From contig URSA01000006.1 in the NCBI GenBank assembly GCA_900550475.1, forward strand, positions 62,001 to 126,000: a stretch of DNA of 64,000 nucleotides, given 5' to 3'. Position 1 is the first letter of the stretch. Every line of letters begins with the position of its first letter. The notes under the pieces are model-generated. The model did no database searches. It saw only the letters and a program-made list of their open reading frames with translations, and was not told the origin of the DNA. Positions 24,119-33,135 of this stretch are shown piece by piece. This stretch comes from an uncultured Lachnospiraceae bacterium (lineage in GTDB: Bacteria; Bacillota; Clostridia; Lachnospirales; Lachnospiraceae). The position numbers and the translations under genes were made by a program.

Positions 24119-25498
24119 ATGAAGAAAGTTTGGATCGGGCTGTCGGTTATTTGCCTTGGAATCGGAGCTGTGGGCGTCATATCGGATCTGTCGGAGGGGG
24201 CATTCGGGGAGGATACCGTGATCACGGTGCTGGTTATGGCTGCATTGGCGGCATTCTTCGGCTACCTTGCATGGCTCTGGCGGATAAAATCGCCGGTGAA
24301 GAGGGCGGGAGAGCAGGCGGCTGCGGCTGCAAAAGCGGTCAAGGAAAGAAAGGATGCAAATAAGGAGCTGTCTCCGGCGTTAAAGTGGCGGACATGGAAA
24401 TTCCGCATCGCGGGCATTCTGGTTTCGGCGTTCGCCGTCTGGATGTGTGTGGCGGGCAACTGGAATACGGCGCCCGTGGCGATCGCAACCGTGGTGCTTA
24501 TTGTGGGAATTGCCCTGTTCATGCTGGGATCTCCCGGCGACTACAACTCCATGACGGATATGACCGCCATGATCGCCATGGACAAACCGAGAAAAATCGG
24601 GGAGTTCTACGAAGCATTCAAGAATGTAAACACGCCTCTGGGCTCCGCATGGCTGGGAAAGATTTCTACGATCAGAGGCGATACCCTGATTTTCGGGCCA
24701 AACAGCCGGCATGAATATCTCTACTTCTGGCTGACCGGCGACGGCAACATCGGTTATCTGGGCTATTCCTTTTTGGACGGACTGATCAAGGAGCGGCGCA
24801 TCGAGCCCGTGTTTCCGCCCATGGAAGATGAGGGGAGCTCTGTTGCGGATCATCTCTGCTATCAGGCGGATGTCCTGATGTGCCAGAGCGAGCTCAAGGA
24901 GAGCTTTGAATATTTTGTGAAAACCGGAGCCGTGCTGCCCATCCGGACCGGCATGCCCTCCGAGGTCTACACTTTTACGGAGGATTTCAAGCTGACGGGT
25001 CAGCGCTTCGAGGTGCAGGATCGCGACGGAAACACCGTGTACCGGGTGGAGGGTACGGTGCCCCTGATCAAATTATACATATATGATATGCAGGACAATG
25101 AGATCTTCCGCATGGAAAAGGAGATCGGCCATGCGCTGGCAACCTACCGTTTCTTCTATCGAGGAGAGCCGTACGGGGTTCTTGAAAAGCAATTTACACT
25201 GGTGCGTGACAAATTTGCCATGGAGCTCAAGGAAGGCAGGCTGGAGCTTACGGAATACGCCGGCTCTATCGGGCATAATTTCAGGGTGACCCTGAACGGG
25301 GAAATGCTGGGAGCCGTCATGGATAATATGGACATTACCATTGAAAATGTCGTGTTTGACAATGCATTCCTTGTCGTTTATGACAGGAAATATCTGCCGC
25401 TTATGATCGCCATGGCGGTCATGGTGGCAAGGGAGCTTGCCCGCGATGAGGACGGCGGTCTGACAAACCGCACGGGGAATCTGACGGATACGATTTGA
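24119..25498 (+). CDS. Membrane protein with LURP-one/tubby-like C-terminal domain
   Basis: This protein of about 459 residues starts with a hydrophobic segment (KKVWIGLSVICLGIGAVGVI) and has a second at about 35-58. An Ala/Lys-rich linker and two more membrane segments (about 92-135) follow. The C-terminal half (about 270-445) repeats strands of the type FKLTGQRFEVQDRDGNTVYR, as in LURP-one-related proteins of the tubby-like fold. Such domains are linked to membrane-lipid association, but bacterial members are uncharacterised. GTGAGG six bases before ATG 24119 decides the start over the in-frame GTG and ATG just upstream. Confidence 0.7.
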   Translation: MKKVWIGLSVICLGIGAVGVISDLSEGAFGEDTVITVLVMAALAAFFGYLAWLWRIKSPVKRAGEQAAAAAKAVKERKDANKELSPALKWRTWKFRIAGILVSAFAVWMCVAGNWNTAPVAIATVVLIVGIALFMLGSPGDYNSMTDMTAMIAMDKPRKIGEFYEAFKNVNTPLGSAWLGKISTIRGDTLIFGPNSRHEYLYFWLTGDGNIGYLGYSFLDGLIKERRIEPVFPPMEDEGSSVADHLCYQADVLMCQSELKESFEYFVKTGAVLPIRTGMPSEVYTFTEDFKLTGQRFEVQDRDGNTVYRVEGTVPLIKLYIYDMQDNEIFRMEKEIGHALATYRFFYRGEPYGVLEKQFTLVRDKFAMELKEGRLELTEYAGSIGHNFRVTLNGEMLGAVMDNMDITIENVVFDNAFLVVYDRKYLPLMIAMAVMVARELARDEDGGLTNRTGNLTDTI

Positions 25499-25534
25499 TC
25501 GGACAAATAAGGGCTTAAAGGGAGAATTTTCGGA

Positions 25535-28500
25535 ATGAAAACAAAAATGCGGTTTGTTATGAACAAGGGGAAAGGGGCGTTGGCTGTCGTACTGTCGGTG
25601 CTGCTGCTCAACTCCGTGATGGATTACAGCGGAGTTGTTTCGGTGCGCGCAGCCGCGGGAGATGCATCCGGCTCGGCGGGCGGTGTTTTCTCAGAAAGCG
25701 GAAGCGCTTCGGGGAACGAGGCAGGAGCAGAGAATGGACAGCAGGCCACTCTGGCAGAGATGCCCCGGCTTGAGGGTACTTACGGACAGAAGGTTGAGGA
25801 AATGACTATAAGCGGCGGCAGGGTGACAGCCTCAGGTGACAGCTCCGTGGAGATTACGGGAACATGGAGCATATCGGATGCCGCTAAGGCGGAGCTGCCC
25901 AAGGTGGGAACCACCACCGCATACGAGCTGACCTTCACACCCACCGGGGAGTTTGCGGACGGCTATGACAGCATTACCTGCATGGTGGTTCCCAAGGTGG
26001 CGAAAAAGCCCCTGACGATTGCCATTAACGATGCAGAAAAAAACTTTGGCGAGGAAAATCCGGTATTGACCTGTGACGAAAGCTATGCAGACCAACTTGT
26101 GCCGGGAGATGATGTGAGCGTTATCCGCAGCCTGCAGCTGGACACGGAGGCGATGACGACCTCCTCTGCGGGAACTTATCCCATCACCGGATCGGCACAG
26201 AGTGATTACTATGAGATTACGTTCACGGAAGGCACGCTGACGGTTAACAAGGCACCGCTGTCCGGATGGGTGCTAAAGGGATACCTTTATTTCTATGGAG
26301 ACGGAGCGGAGATGGCAACGGCGGACATAACGGCAGAACTGCCTGCCGACAGAGGCGATACCATTTACAGAGAGCCGAATGTCAGCGACCGTATGAAAAT
26401 ACTTGACGGTATCAGTCTGGGTGAGGACGGCGTTATCACATACAGTGTGAAGAAGCTTGACAGCTCTTATGTGGGAAAATTTGCGTCACTTAGTGCTTAT
26501 GTTGAGATGCAGAACTACGCGACCGTAAAGTATGAACTGAAAGTTAAAATTTCGGATCAGTTTGAAATTGAACGAAGGCCGGGAATCCAGGTAAAGGTCA
26601 TCGGCAGCAACGAGCTGACATATGGGGAGACGCTTTCCAAGCTTACCCTGAACGGAACCGGCAGTACCAAGGCTGTCTTTGTGGAGAAGGATACCTTTAA
26701 CGAGGTAGAGGGAACCCTTTCATGGAAGGACGCCGGCCTAACGCCGGATACGGAAACCACAAAGGCAACCTGGCTCTTTACGCCCACCGAACAGAGGTAT
26801 AAAGAACTGGAGGGGGAAGTCACCATCAGTGTGGCGAAGGCAACGCCAAAGCTCAATGCACCGGTTACGGCACAGGCAGCTTACGACCCGGGTGTGACAC
26901 TTGGAGCAGGTTTTGCCCTGACGGGCGGCAGTGCTTTTTTCCTGAAAGGCGCCACGGAGACCGCAGTGGAGGGAACCTTTGAATGGAAGGAGCCGGACAC
27001 GGTTCCGACGGTGGGAGAGAAGGAATATGCTGTGGTGTTTACTCCCACAGATACGCAGAATTTTGAGACCGCGGAGACGTTGGTAAAGGTGAGTGTCACA
27101 AGGCAGACACCTACTGTTACGGTCGTGCCGACCGTATCGGAACTGACCTATGGGCAGAAGCTTTCCGACAGTACGCTCACAGGCGGTACTGCCTCCGTGG
27201 AGGGCACCTTTGCATGGAAGGACGGCAGCATAAAGCCTGCGGTTTCGGACAGCGGCGTGACACGCTACACATTGATCTTTACGCCCACGGACACTGCGCA
27301 TTACGCCGCGGCTGAGTGCGAGGTGACGGTTTCGGTACAGAAGGCAGACAAGATCGCAAATGCACCCTCAAAGCTGGATCCGGTCTATGTGGACACGGTG
27401 GGGCAGGTGGTACTGCCCGCAGGCTGGGTGTGGGAGGAGAGCGACCGCAGTACGGCGCTGACCATAGGAACGACGGTGACGGCGGTCGCAAATTACGAGG
27501 GCGCAGACAAGGGAAATTATGAGGATGCTGCGCTGACGGTCACAGTTGACATTACGAGAAGAGTGAAGCCGGATCCCGGAACAGGCAGCTCCGGCAGCGG
27601 AACAGGCGGAAACACCACGGGTGGCGGCGCGGCGGACAACACCACGGAGGAGACGGACGATGCCGCCGCGGCAACGGAACAGGCACCGGCTCCCGCAATG
27701 CCGATGCCTGGCAATACGAGGCCTGCGGGCAACCGAACCGACACGACGCCGGACGCCGGGGAACCCGCAGAGGATGTGCAGGAAGATTCGGCACAGTCCG
27801 CAGAAGAGGAAGGCTCTCTGCCCTTTATCAGGGATGATGCCGGACGCACAGGCTGGGATGCCATCGGAGAGACGCTGGATGAGGCGGAGAGCGGCGATAC
27901 CGTGGCGGTGGATATGAACAAAAGCACGAAGGTTCCCGCGGCAATTTTTGAAGGAATACAGGGAAGAGACATCACGGTAATCCTCGACATGGGAGACGGC
28001 ATCACCTGGACGGTAAACGGAAAGAGTGTGACGGATGTTTCGGGGGATATTGATTTTGGTGTGATTTTCGGTGAGAATGCGGGGCTTGGCATCCCCGTGG
28101 ATGTGATCGACAATGTAACCGGAGAGCGGCATTCTGTAAACCTGACCCTTGCCTATGACGGGGAGTTTGGTTTTACGGCAGTGCTCACCGTGAACATGGG
28201 AGAGAAGAACGCCGGACTGTATGCGAATTTGTTCTATTATGACAGCGAGGCGGGAGAGCTTATCTTTATGTGCGCGGATGAAATCGGCGCAGACGGAAGT
28301 GCGGCGCTTAATTTTACCCATGCGTCCGAGTACACCATCGTGATCGACAGTGCGGTCATGGATGGGACTGAGACGGACAGTATGCCTGCAAACGCCGGTT
28401 CCGATACCGAAAACGGCGATGCAGGTACACAAAAGGCTGCTACATGGATCCCCGGCTGGCTGATCGCGATCGGCGGGGGAGTGATTCTGACAGGCATTGC

Positions 28501-28537
28501 AGTAATTCTGCTTCTCAGGAGACGGAAGCCTGATTGA
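25535..28537 (+). CDS. Large cell-surface protein with MBG-like beta repeats
   Basis: This 1000-residue exported protein has a signal peptide (about 1-37, ending VRAAA). At least four repeats of about 80-90 residues follow, with the pattern LTYGQKLS...GTFAWKDG...FTPTDTAHY...VTVSVQKA (about residues 70-620), resembling MBG/Ig-like surface modules. A Gly/Thr/Asp/Glu-rich low-complexity linker (about 685-755), a further folded region and a C-terminal membrane helix with a basic tail (IAVILLLRRRKPD) complete it. No LPXTG motif is visible, so anchoring is by the C-terminal helix. It probably acts in adhesion or as a surface scaffold. It converges with the DUF368 gene, overlapping 23 bases. Confidence 0.83.
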   Translation: MKTKMRFVMNKGKGALAVVLSVLLLNSVMDYSGVVSVRAAAGDASGSAGGVFSESGSASGNEAGAENGQQATLAEMPRLEGTYGQKVEEMTISGGRVTASGDSSVEITGTWSISDAAKAELPKVGTTTAYELTFTPTGEFADGYDSITCMVVPKVAKKPLTIAINDAEKNFGEENPVLTCDESYADQLVPGDDVSVIRSLQLDTEAMTTSSAGTYPITGSAQSDYYEITFTEGTLTVNKAPLSGWVLKGYLYFYGDGAEMATADITAELPADRGDTIYREPNVSDRMKILDGISLGEDGVITYSVKKLDSSYVGKFASLSAYVEMQNYATVKYELKVKISDQFEIERRPGIQVKVIGSNELTYGETLSKLTLNGTGSTKAVFVEKDTFNEVEGTLSWKDAGLTPDTETTKATWLFTPTEQRYKELEGEVTISVAKATPKLNAPVTAQAAYDPGVTLGAGFALTGGSAFFLKGATETAVEGTFEWKEPDTVPTVGEKEYAVVFTPTDTQNFETAETLVKVSVTRQTPTVTVVPTVSELTYGQKLSDSTLTGGTASVEGTFAWKDGSIKPAVSDSGVTRYTLIFTPTDTAHYAAAECEVTVSVQKADKIANAPSKLDPVYVDTVGQVVLPAGWVWEESDRSTALTIGTTVTAVANYEGADKGNYEDAALTVTVDITRRVKPDPGTGSSGSGTGGNTTGGGAADNTTEETDDAAAATEQAPAPAMPMPGNTRPAGNRTDTTPDAGEPAEDVQEDSAQSAEEEGSLPFIRDDAGRTGWDAIGETLDEAESGDTVAVDMNKSTKVPAAIFEGIQGRDITVILDMGDGITWTVNGKSVTDVSGDIDFGVIFGENAGLGIPVDVIDNVTGERHSVNLTLAYDGEFGFTAVLTVNMGEKNAGLYANLFYYDSEAGELIFMCADEIGADGSAALNFTHASEYTIVIDSAVMDGTETDSMPANAGSDTENGDAGTQKAATWIPGWLIAIGGGVILTGIAVILLLRRRKPD

Positions 28538-29336
28538 AACGATCCAGAAGGAGCGCGGCGACAATGCCCGCGCAGATGAAAAAGACATTGATCAGGCAGG
28601 AACGGACGGACAGGGCAAAGCTTTCAAAAGGAATGATCATTACGGTGGCGGCAATCACAACGCCGATGATGGCGTGGAACGCCACCGCGTAATGTCGGTC
28701 AAACAGAGAGTTGACAAACCTCGGAAGGATGATCATGGTGGCAAGACCGCCAATTCCGCCGGGAATCAGCACGGCAAAGGAGAGATGTCCGATGCCGTCC
28801 ACAAAGGGGGTATACAGCCCCAGAGGCATCAACAGGGTGGAAAAGCTCATGCCGGGTGCGATGATACTGAGCGCAAGGCAGAAGCCGCTGAAGAGGTACC
28901 ACCCGAAGGACGGCGCGATGGTCACTGATGCCATATTAAGTCCGATCAACAGTGCGAAAACCAGGATCATAGCAATAAAAAGAGAAAGGATCGAGCCCTT
29001 GGCAGGTCCTTTTTCATTTGCCTCCCGAAACAGGGACGGCAGCATGCCGCCGATCAGCCCCACAAACAGACAGACGGACGGCGCAGGGTATTTCTCCAGC
29101 ACAAATGCCAGCAGATTGGCAATTCCCAGAAAGCCGATCACGCCGCCGATAATGTAGGGCAGCAGCTTTGGCACATGGGTCTTGAAATTGTGGATCGGGT
29201 CCGCCAACAGCTCCATCACCGGCTTGTAAATTCCGAAAACAACGCTTAAGACGCCGCCCGAAATACCAGGCAGCACGGCACCGAGCCCGATCAGGGCGCC
29301 TTGCAGAATGCTTAACAGAACATGATTTCTTTTCAT
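28515..29336 (-). CDS. DUF368 family polytopic membrane protein (PopT-like)
   Basis: This 273-residue membrane protein has about eight helices and the family-typical opening (LLSILQGALIGLGAVLPGIS). DUF368 proteins have been identified as C55 undecaprenyl-phosphate transporters (PopT) that recycle the lipid carrier needed for peptidoglycan and other envelope polymers. AAAGGAG five bases before ATG 29336 decides the start; the longer frame from 29390 lacks a ribosome site. Function is by family, not shown here. Confidence 0.88.
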   Translation of the reverse strand: MKRNHVLLSILQGALIGLGAVLPGISGGVLSVVFGIYKPVMELLADPIHNFKTHVPKLLPYIIGGVIGFLGIANLLAFVLEKYPAPSVCLFVGLIGGMLPSLFREANEKGPAKGSILSLFIAMILVFALLIGLNMASVTIAPSFGWYLFSGFCLALSIIAPGMSFSTLLMPLGLYTPFVDGIGHLSFAVLIPGGIGGLATMIILPRFVNSLFDRHYAVAFHAIIGVVIAATVMIIPFESFALSVRSCLINVFFICAGIVAALLLDRFNQASVS

Positions 29337-29717
29337 AAAAACTCCTTTCTTCGCAGGCTTCCTCCTTGTCCCGCGCCCGAACCACCGCATTTCTGTTCAT
29401 TATCTTGACCACGCGACCTCTTTCCACCGGTTGCAGGATTTTATCGGTATACAAAATAAATTAAGAAAATCCCTTGTTTTTATACTATATGAAGCAGGGG
29501 GATATGTCATGCGGAAATTCAATTTTTAACAAAATCTGTACGGATACTAAGGTTTTAAGAAAGGCGGTCGATAAATATAGTACAGATACGTAGCTGAACA
29601 ATATGAGAAGTCGCCAAGGATGGCATACTAAGGGAAGGAAGCCCGATGTATGTCGTTTTTGTTTTTTATCAAACAGGGAGGGAAGATAGGAGCAAGGGAC
29701 TTTAGAAGGGGGCAAAT
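29337..29717. other. Intergenic region with a sigma-28-like promoter and leader
   Basis: This 381-bp gap separates divergent genes. On the plus strand it holds the sigma-28-like promoter at 29548-29574 and a leader with short hairpins (GCCA/TGGC near 29611-29622, GGG/CCC near 29631-29645) before a T-rich stretch at about 29653-29669. No gene was recognised. No known riboswitch pattern was matched. Confidence 0.5.
29548..29574 (+). promoter_or_regulatory. Sigma-28 (SigD/FliA)-like promoter
   Basis: TAAG, a 15-base spacer and GTCGATAA match the flagellar sigma consensus (TAAA, 15 bases, GCCGATAA) with one mismatch in each box and exact spacing. It lies about 140 bases upstream of the EF-hand-like protein gene and suggests coexpression with motility genes. 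Confidence 0.6.
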
Positions 29718-30830
29718 TTGCGAATTGATTCCAGTTTTATGAGAATGGAGTCTTCCAGAGGGTACACTGCTGTTTCTGCCCGGGCAAGCCGGTTTCAGGT
29801 GAAGTCCGGTAATGGGCAGGAGACGCATAAATCCAACGGCTTTTTCAGTAATTTGTCAAGCAATGGCGAAAGCGGATATTTGTCCGAAAGCAGTTGGAAG
29901 AATGCGCAGGACGACGCACAGGATACCACGGCGACGGTGGATTCCATCAGGGATCTGCGGGACAGAGTTGAGAGCATGCGGGGCAACCGCATACAGGTAA
30001 GATCCAGTACACAGGAGGTTTTCCACAGGTTCAGGCAGCAGGCGATCCGATCTATTTTTGCGATGCTGTTCGGAGTGGAAAAGACCAGAGGTGTATTCGG
30101 AGACGATTATCTGGAGGGGCTTTCCCCGCAGACCGAAGCGATTTCATTGGGCGGCGGCACAGGCAATACGCTGGTGCTGTCGAACGAGCAGTATTATGAG
30201 GAGAGCGAGAGCACTTCCTTTGTCACCAAGGGTCTTGTAAAGACTGCGGACGGCAGGGAGATCAGCATTGACCTTGAGGTGGGCATGAGCAGACGCTTTA
30301 CCAGCTATTTCAAGGATGAACTGCAGATTGCGCAGATCAACACCTGCGATCCTCTGGTACTTAATTTCGGCGGAGGCGCTGCCGAACTCACGGATCAGAA
30401 ATTCTTTTTCGACATTGATGCGGACGGAGAGCTGGATGAAATTTCCATGCTGGGAAGCAACAGCGGCTATCTGGCGCTGGATAAGAACGGGGACGGAAAG
30501 ATCAACGACGGCAGCGAATTGTTCGGGCCGGAGAGCGGTAACGGCTTCGGAGATCTGGCAGCCTATGATGAGGACGGAAACGACTGGATCGACGAGAATG
30601 ATCCGATCTGGTCAAAATTGAAGATCTGGTGTAAAAATGCGGACGGAACAGATTCCCTTTACACGCTGGCGGAAAAAGGCGTGGGAGCGATCTGCCTGCG
30701 CAATGTTTCCACCGACTATTCCCTGAAGGATACGCAGAACCGCACGGACGGCATCATCCGCAGTACGGGAGTGTTCCTCTATGAGACAGGGGAAGTTGGA
30801 ACCGTGCAGCATTTGGATCTTGCAAGGTAA
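29718..30830 (+). CDS. EF-hand/dockerin-like calcium-binding protein of unknown function
   Basis: This 370-residue protein has an unstructured Ser/Asn-rich N-terminus, a helical segment (about 75-125) and a C-terminal half with tandem acidic loops: DIDADGELDE, DKNGDGKINDGSELFG and DEDGNDWIDENDP (about residues 232-295). These are calcium-loop motifs also found in secreted RTX-type and dockerin-like proteins. No signal peptide is visible. The start is a TTG at 29718 preceded by AGAAGGGGG; the resulting MRIDSS opening looks natural. A sigma-28-like promoter upstream suggests a link to motility or surface behaviour. Function unknown. Confidence 0.75.
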   Translation: MRIDSSFMRMESSRGYTAVSARASRFQVKSGNGQETHKSNGFFSNLSSNGESGYLSESSWKNAQDDAQDTTATVDSIRDLRDRVESMRGNRIQVRSSTQEVFHRFRQQAIRSIFAMLFGVEKTRGVFGDDYLEGLSPQTEAISLGGGTGNTLVLSNEQYYEESESTSFVTKGLVKTADGREISIDLEVGMSRRFTSYFKDELQIAQINTCDPLVLNFGGGAAELTDQKFFFDIDADGELDEISMLGSNSGYLALDKNGDGKINDGSELFGPESGNGFGDLAAYDEDGNDWIDENDPIWSKLKIWCKNADGTDSLYTLAEKGVGAICLRNVSTDYSLKDTQNRTDGIIRSTGVFLYETGEVGTVQHLDLAR

Positions 30831-30865
30831 ATTGAATATTTAAAAAGAATCGTCAAAGTTTTCCG

Positions 30866-30911
30866 AAAAAACCATGTGCATGCCGAAATCGGTGTGCGGC
30901 ATGGTTTTTTC
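30866..30911 (+). terminator. Rho-independent terminator after the EF-hand-like gene
   Basis: ACCATGTGCATGCCGA pairs, with small mismatches, with TCGGTGTGCGGCATGGT, and six T follow. Confidence 0.85.
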
Positions 30912-30920
30912 TTGCTTGTG

Positions 30921-30949
30921 GAATAAAACATATTTTTGCGGAAAAACTA
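30921..30949 (+). promoter_or_regulatory. Sigma-F-like promoter of the SpoIIQ-like gene
   Basis: GAATA (30921-30925), 14 bases, then GGAAAAACTA (30940-30949), which matches the sigma-F -10 pattern GGnRAnAMTW at each defined position. The spacer is one or two bases shorter than in Bacillus. spoIIQ is sigma-F-dependent there. Confidence 0.55.
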
Positions 30950-30987
30950 TGGGTACGGGAAAAAAACAGAGAAAGGATCGGACGGAT

Positions 30988-31875
30988 ATGAGAAGACAGA
31001 GCAGATATAACCGTAACCATAGAAACAATGCCAAAAAAGAAAAGATCGTGATGATCGCTTCCTCGGCGTTCGTGCTGGCAGCATTGACCATGACCGGGGT
31101 CTATGTGAAGAACAGCAATGAAAAGTCGCAGAACGACGGCTACAAAATCGATTTCAATGTATTGGAGAACCAGGCACAACAGCAGGCGGAACAACTGGAG
31201 CAACTGACCGAGCCGTTGCAGATCCCTCAGGTCACCGAGGATGATCTGGACTATATGCCCCTTGAGCAGGTGGATTCCGGCACGGTGGAAATTCCGGGTC
31301 TGACAGACCGGGTGACGGGGCAGGCAACCCTGCTTGACGAGGCGATGGATGCCGAGGATACGCTTCCCGTTCCCGCAGGCGGGATCCACGATGAGGCGGA
31401 AGAGCCGGCAACCGACGACAATGCCACCCCGGGAAAGAAGGGCAAGGCACAGGCACCCAGCTTTCAGACGGGAGACCAGCTTGTATGGCCGGTGACGGGA
31501 AATGTGATCATACCGTACAGCATGGACAAGACGGTATATTTCCCCACACTGGATCAGTACAAGTATAACCCGGCAATGGTGATTTCAGCCGCTGAGGGTG
31601 CCACCATTTCTGCTGTCGCTTCTGGCACGGTTGTCTCCGTATTTTATGATGAGGAGATTGGAAACGCCGTTACGGTGGAGATCGGAAACGGATACGAAGT
31701 GACCTACGGACAGCTCAAGGAGATTGCCGTCTCCAAGGGAAGCTATCTGGAGAAGGGCAGTGTGATCGGCTATGTGGCGGCCCCCACAAAGTATTACAGC
31801 ATGGAAGGAACCAACGCCTATTTTGCACTGACCTTAAACGGCGAGCCGGTGGACCCTCTTGGACAGCTCCGGTAG
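30988..31875 (+). CDS. SpoIIQ-like LytM (M23) protein with lost catalytic residues
   Basis: This protein of about 295 residues has a basic N-terminus, one membrane helix (IVMIASSAFVLAALTMTGV), a Gln/Glu-rich stalk and a C-terminal LytM fold (about 165-295). The zinc ligands of M23 peptidases are gone: the HxxxD position reads YNPAM, the Y-x-H-L position reads YGQL, and the final HxH reads NAYFA. A non-catalytic LytM domain on a single helix is the SpoIIQ plan; in Bacillus SpoIIQ binds SpoIIIAH across the intermembrane space during engulfment. The sigma-F-like promoter agrees. Start 30988 lies downstream of the predicted transcript start, which excludes the upstream ATGs. Confidence 0.7.
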   Translation: MRRQSRYNRNHRNNAKKEKIVMIASSAFVLAALTMTGVYVKNSNEKSQNDGYKIDFNVLENQAQQQAEQLEQLTEPLQIPQVTEDDLDYMPLEQVDSGTVEIPGLTDRVTGQATLLDEAMDAEDTLPVPAGGIHDEAEEPATDDNATPGKKGKAQAPSFQTGDQLVWPVTGNVIIPYSMDKTVYFPTLDQYKYNPAMVISAAEGATISAVASGTVVSVFYDEEIGNAVTVEIGNGYEVTYGQLKEIAVSKGSYLEKGSVIGYVAAPTKYYSMEGTNAYFALTLNGEPVDPLGQLR

Positions 31876-31909
31876 GACACGAGACAGTACAGGAAGGGAC
31901 GGTACAGAC

Positions 31910-33094
31910 ATGTATATTACAGGCGGACGCATACTGACCATGGCGGATCGGGTGCTGGAGAACGGCACCATCTGGATTGAGGACGGAAAAATACGGGAGA
32001 TCCGGGAAGGCGCAATCGGCGAGATGCCGTCGGGAAAGACGGCGCAGGTGCTTGATGTACAGGGGGCATGGGTGCTCCCGGGACTGATCGAGGCACATTG
32101 CCACATGGGCATCACCGAGGAGAAGAAGGGCATGGAGGGCGATGACTGCAACGAGAACGTGCAGCCGGTGACACCGTGGCTCCGTGCCATTGATGCCATC
32201 AATACCATGGATGCAGCGTTCGATGATGCGGTCAGGGCGGGGATCACCTCCGCCATGATCGGCCCCGGCAGCTCAAACGTGGTGGGCGGACAATTTGCAT
32301 TCTTGAAAACACATGGGCGCCGGATCGACGATCTGATCGTGAAGGCGCCTGCCGCTATGAAGATCGCCTTTGGAGAGAACCCGAAGGTGAATTTTTCGGG
32401 GCAGGGAAAAAGCCCCGTAACCCGCATGGCGATTGCGGGAATGCTGCGGGAGGAGCTGTTCCGGGCAAAACAGTATGTGGAAAAAAAGAAAAAGAACGCA
32501 AAGGACTTTGAGGAGGACTTCCGACTGGAGCCGTGGATTCCCGTGTTTGAGGGAGAAATTCCCTTAAAAGCGCATGTGCATCGAGTGGATGATATTTTTA
32601 CCGCTATCCGCATTGCGAAGGAATTTGGGCTTTCCGTCACGCTGGATCATTGCAGCGAGGGACATCTGGTGGCAGAAAAGCTGGCGGAGGAGGGTTTTCC
32701 CGCCATTGTGGGCCCCGATCTCTCAAGCCGCAGCAAGATTGAGGTGCAGAACATGGCGTTCAAGACGGTGGGAATCCTGAACAAGGCAGGAGTGCCCACC
32801 GCAATTACCACCGATCACCCGGTTTCCCTGATCCAGTCCCTGCCCCTGTGCGCCGGTATGGCAGTCAAGGCGGGGCTCAGCATGGAGGAAGGGCTTAAGG
32901 CAATCACTATCAACGCCGCAAAGATCTGCGGTGTGGCGGACAGGGTGGGAAGTCTGGAGGTGGGCAAGGATGCGGATATCGCCATATTTGACGGCAACCC
33001 CATGGAGCTGTTTACCAGAACGCTCTACACCATCATTGATGGGAAAATGGTATATGATGCGGTTTCTGTTCTTTACCCCGGTAACGATTCGTGA
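31910..33094 (+). CDS. Amidohydrolase (imidazolonepropionase-like)
   Basis: This 394-residue member of the metal-dependent amidohydrolase superfamily begins with the usual small beta domain (MYITGGRILTMADRVLENGT). The first metal-binding motif is present (GLIEAHCHMGI, near residue 62), with later ligands in VTLDHCSEGHLVAEKL (near 245) and ITTDHPVSL (near 303), and it closes with GSLEVGKDADIAIFDGNPME. The substrate is not evident; related proteins open cyclic amides. Start 31910 follows a purine-rich site (GGAAGGGACGG). Confidence 0.88.
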   Translation: MYITGGRILTMADRVLENGTIWIEDGKIREIREGAIGEMPSGKTAQVLDVQGAWVLPGLIEAHCHMGITEEKKGMEGDDCNENVQPVTPWLRAIDAINTMDAAFDDAVRAGITSAMIGPGSSNVVGGQFAFLKTHGRRIDDLIVKAPAAMKIAFGENPKVNFSGQGKSPVTRMAIAGMLREELFRAKQYVEKKKKNAKDFEEDFRLEPWIPVFEGEIPLKAHVHRVDDIFTAIRIAKEFGLSVTLDHCSEGHLVAEKLAEEGFPAIVGPDLSSRSKIEVQNMAFKTVGILNKAGVPTAITTDHPVSLIQSLPLCAGMAVKAGLSMEEGLKAITINAAKICGVADRVGSLEVGKDADIAIFDGNPMELFTRTLYTIIDGKMVYDAVSVLYPGNDS

Positions 33095-33135
33095 TAAAAT
33101 AGCGTAGGATCGTGGAAGGGAAGGGAGAAGCGGAC

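Noticed and set aside
29600..29670. c-di-GMP riboswitch ahead of the EF-hand-like gene
   Set aside because: Short hairpins are present but the conserved GEMM aptamer sequences were not found.
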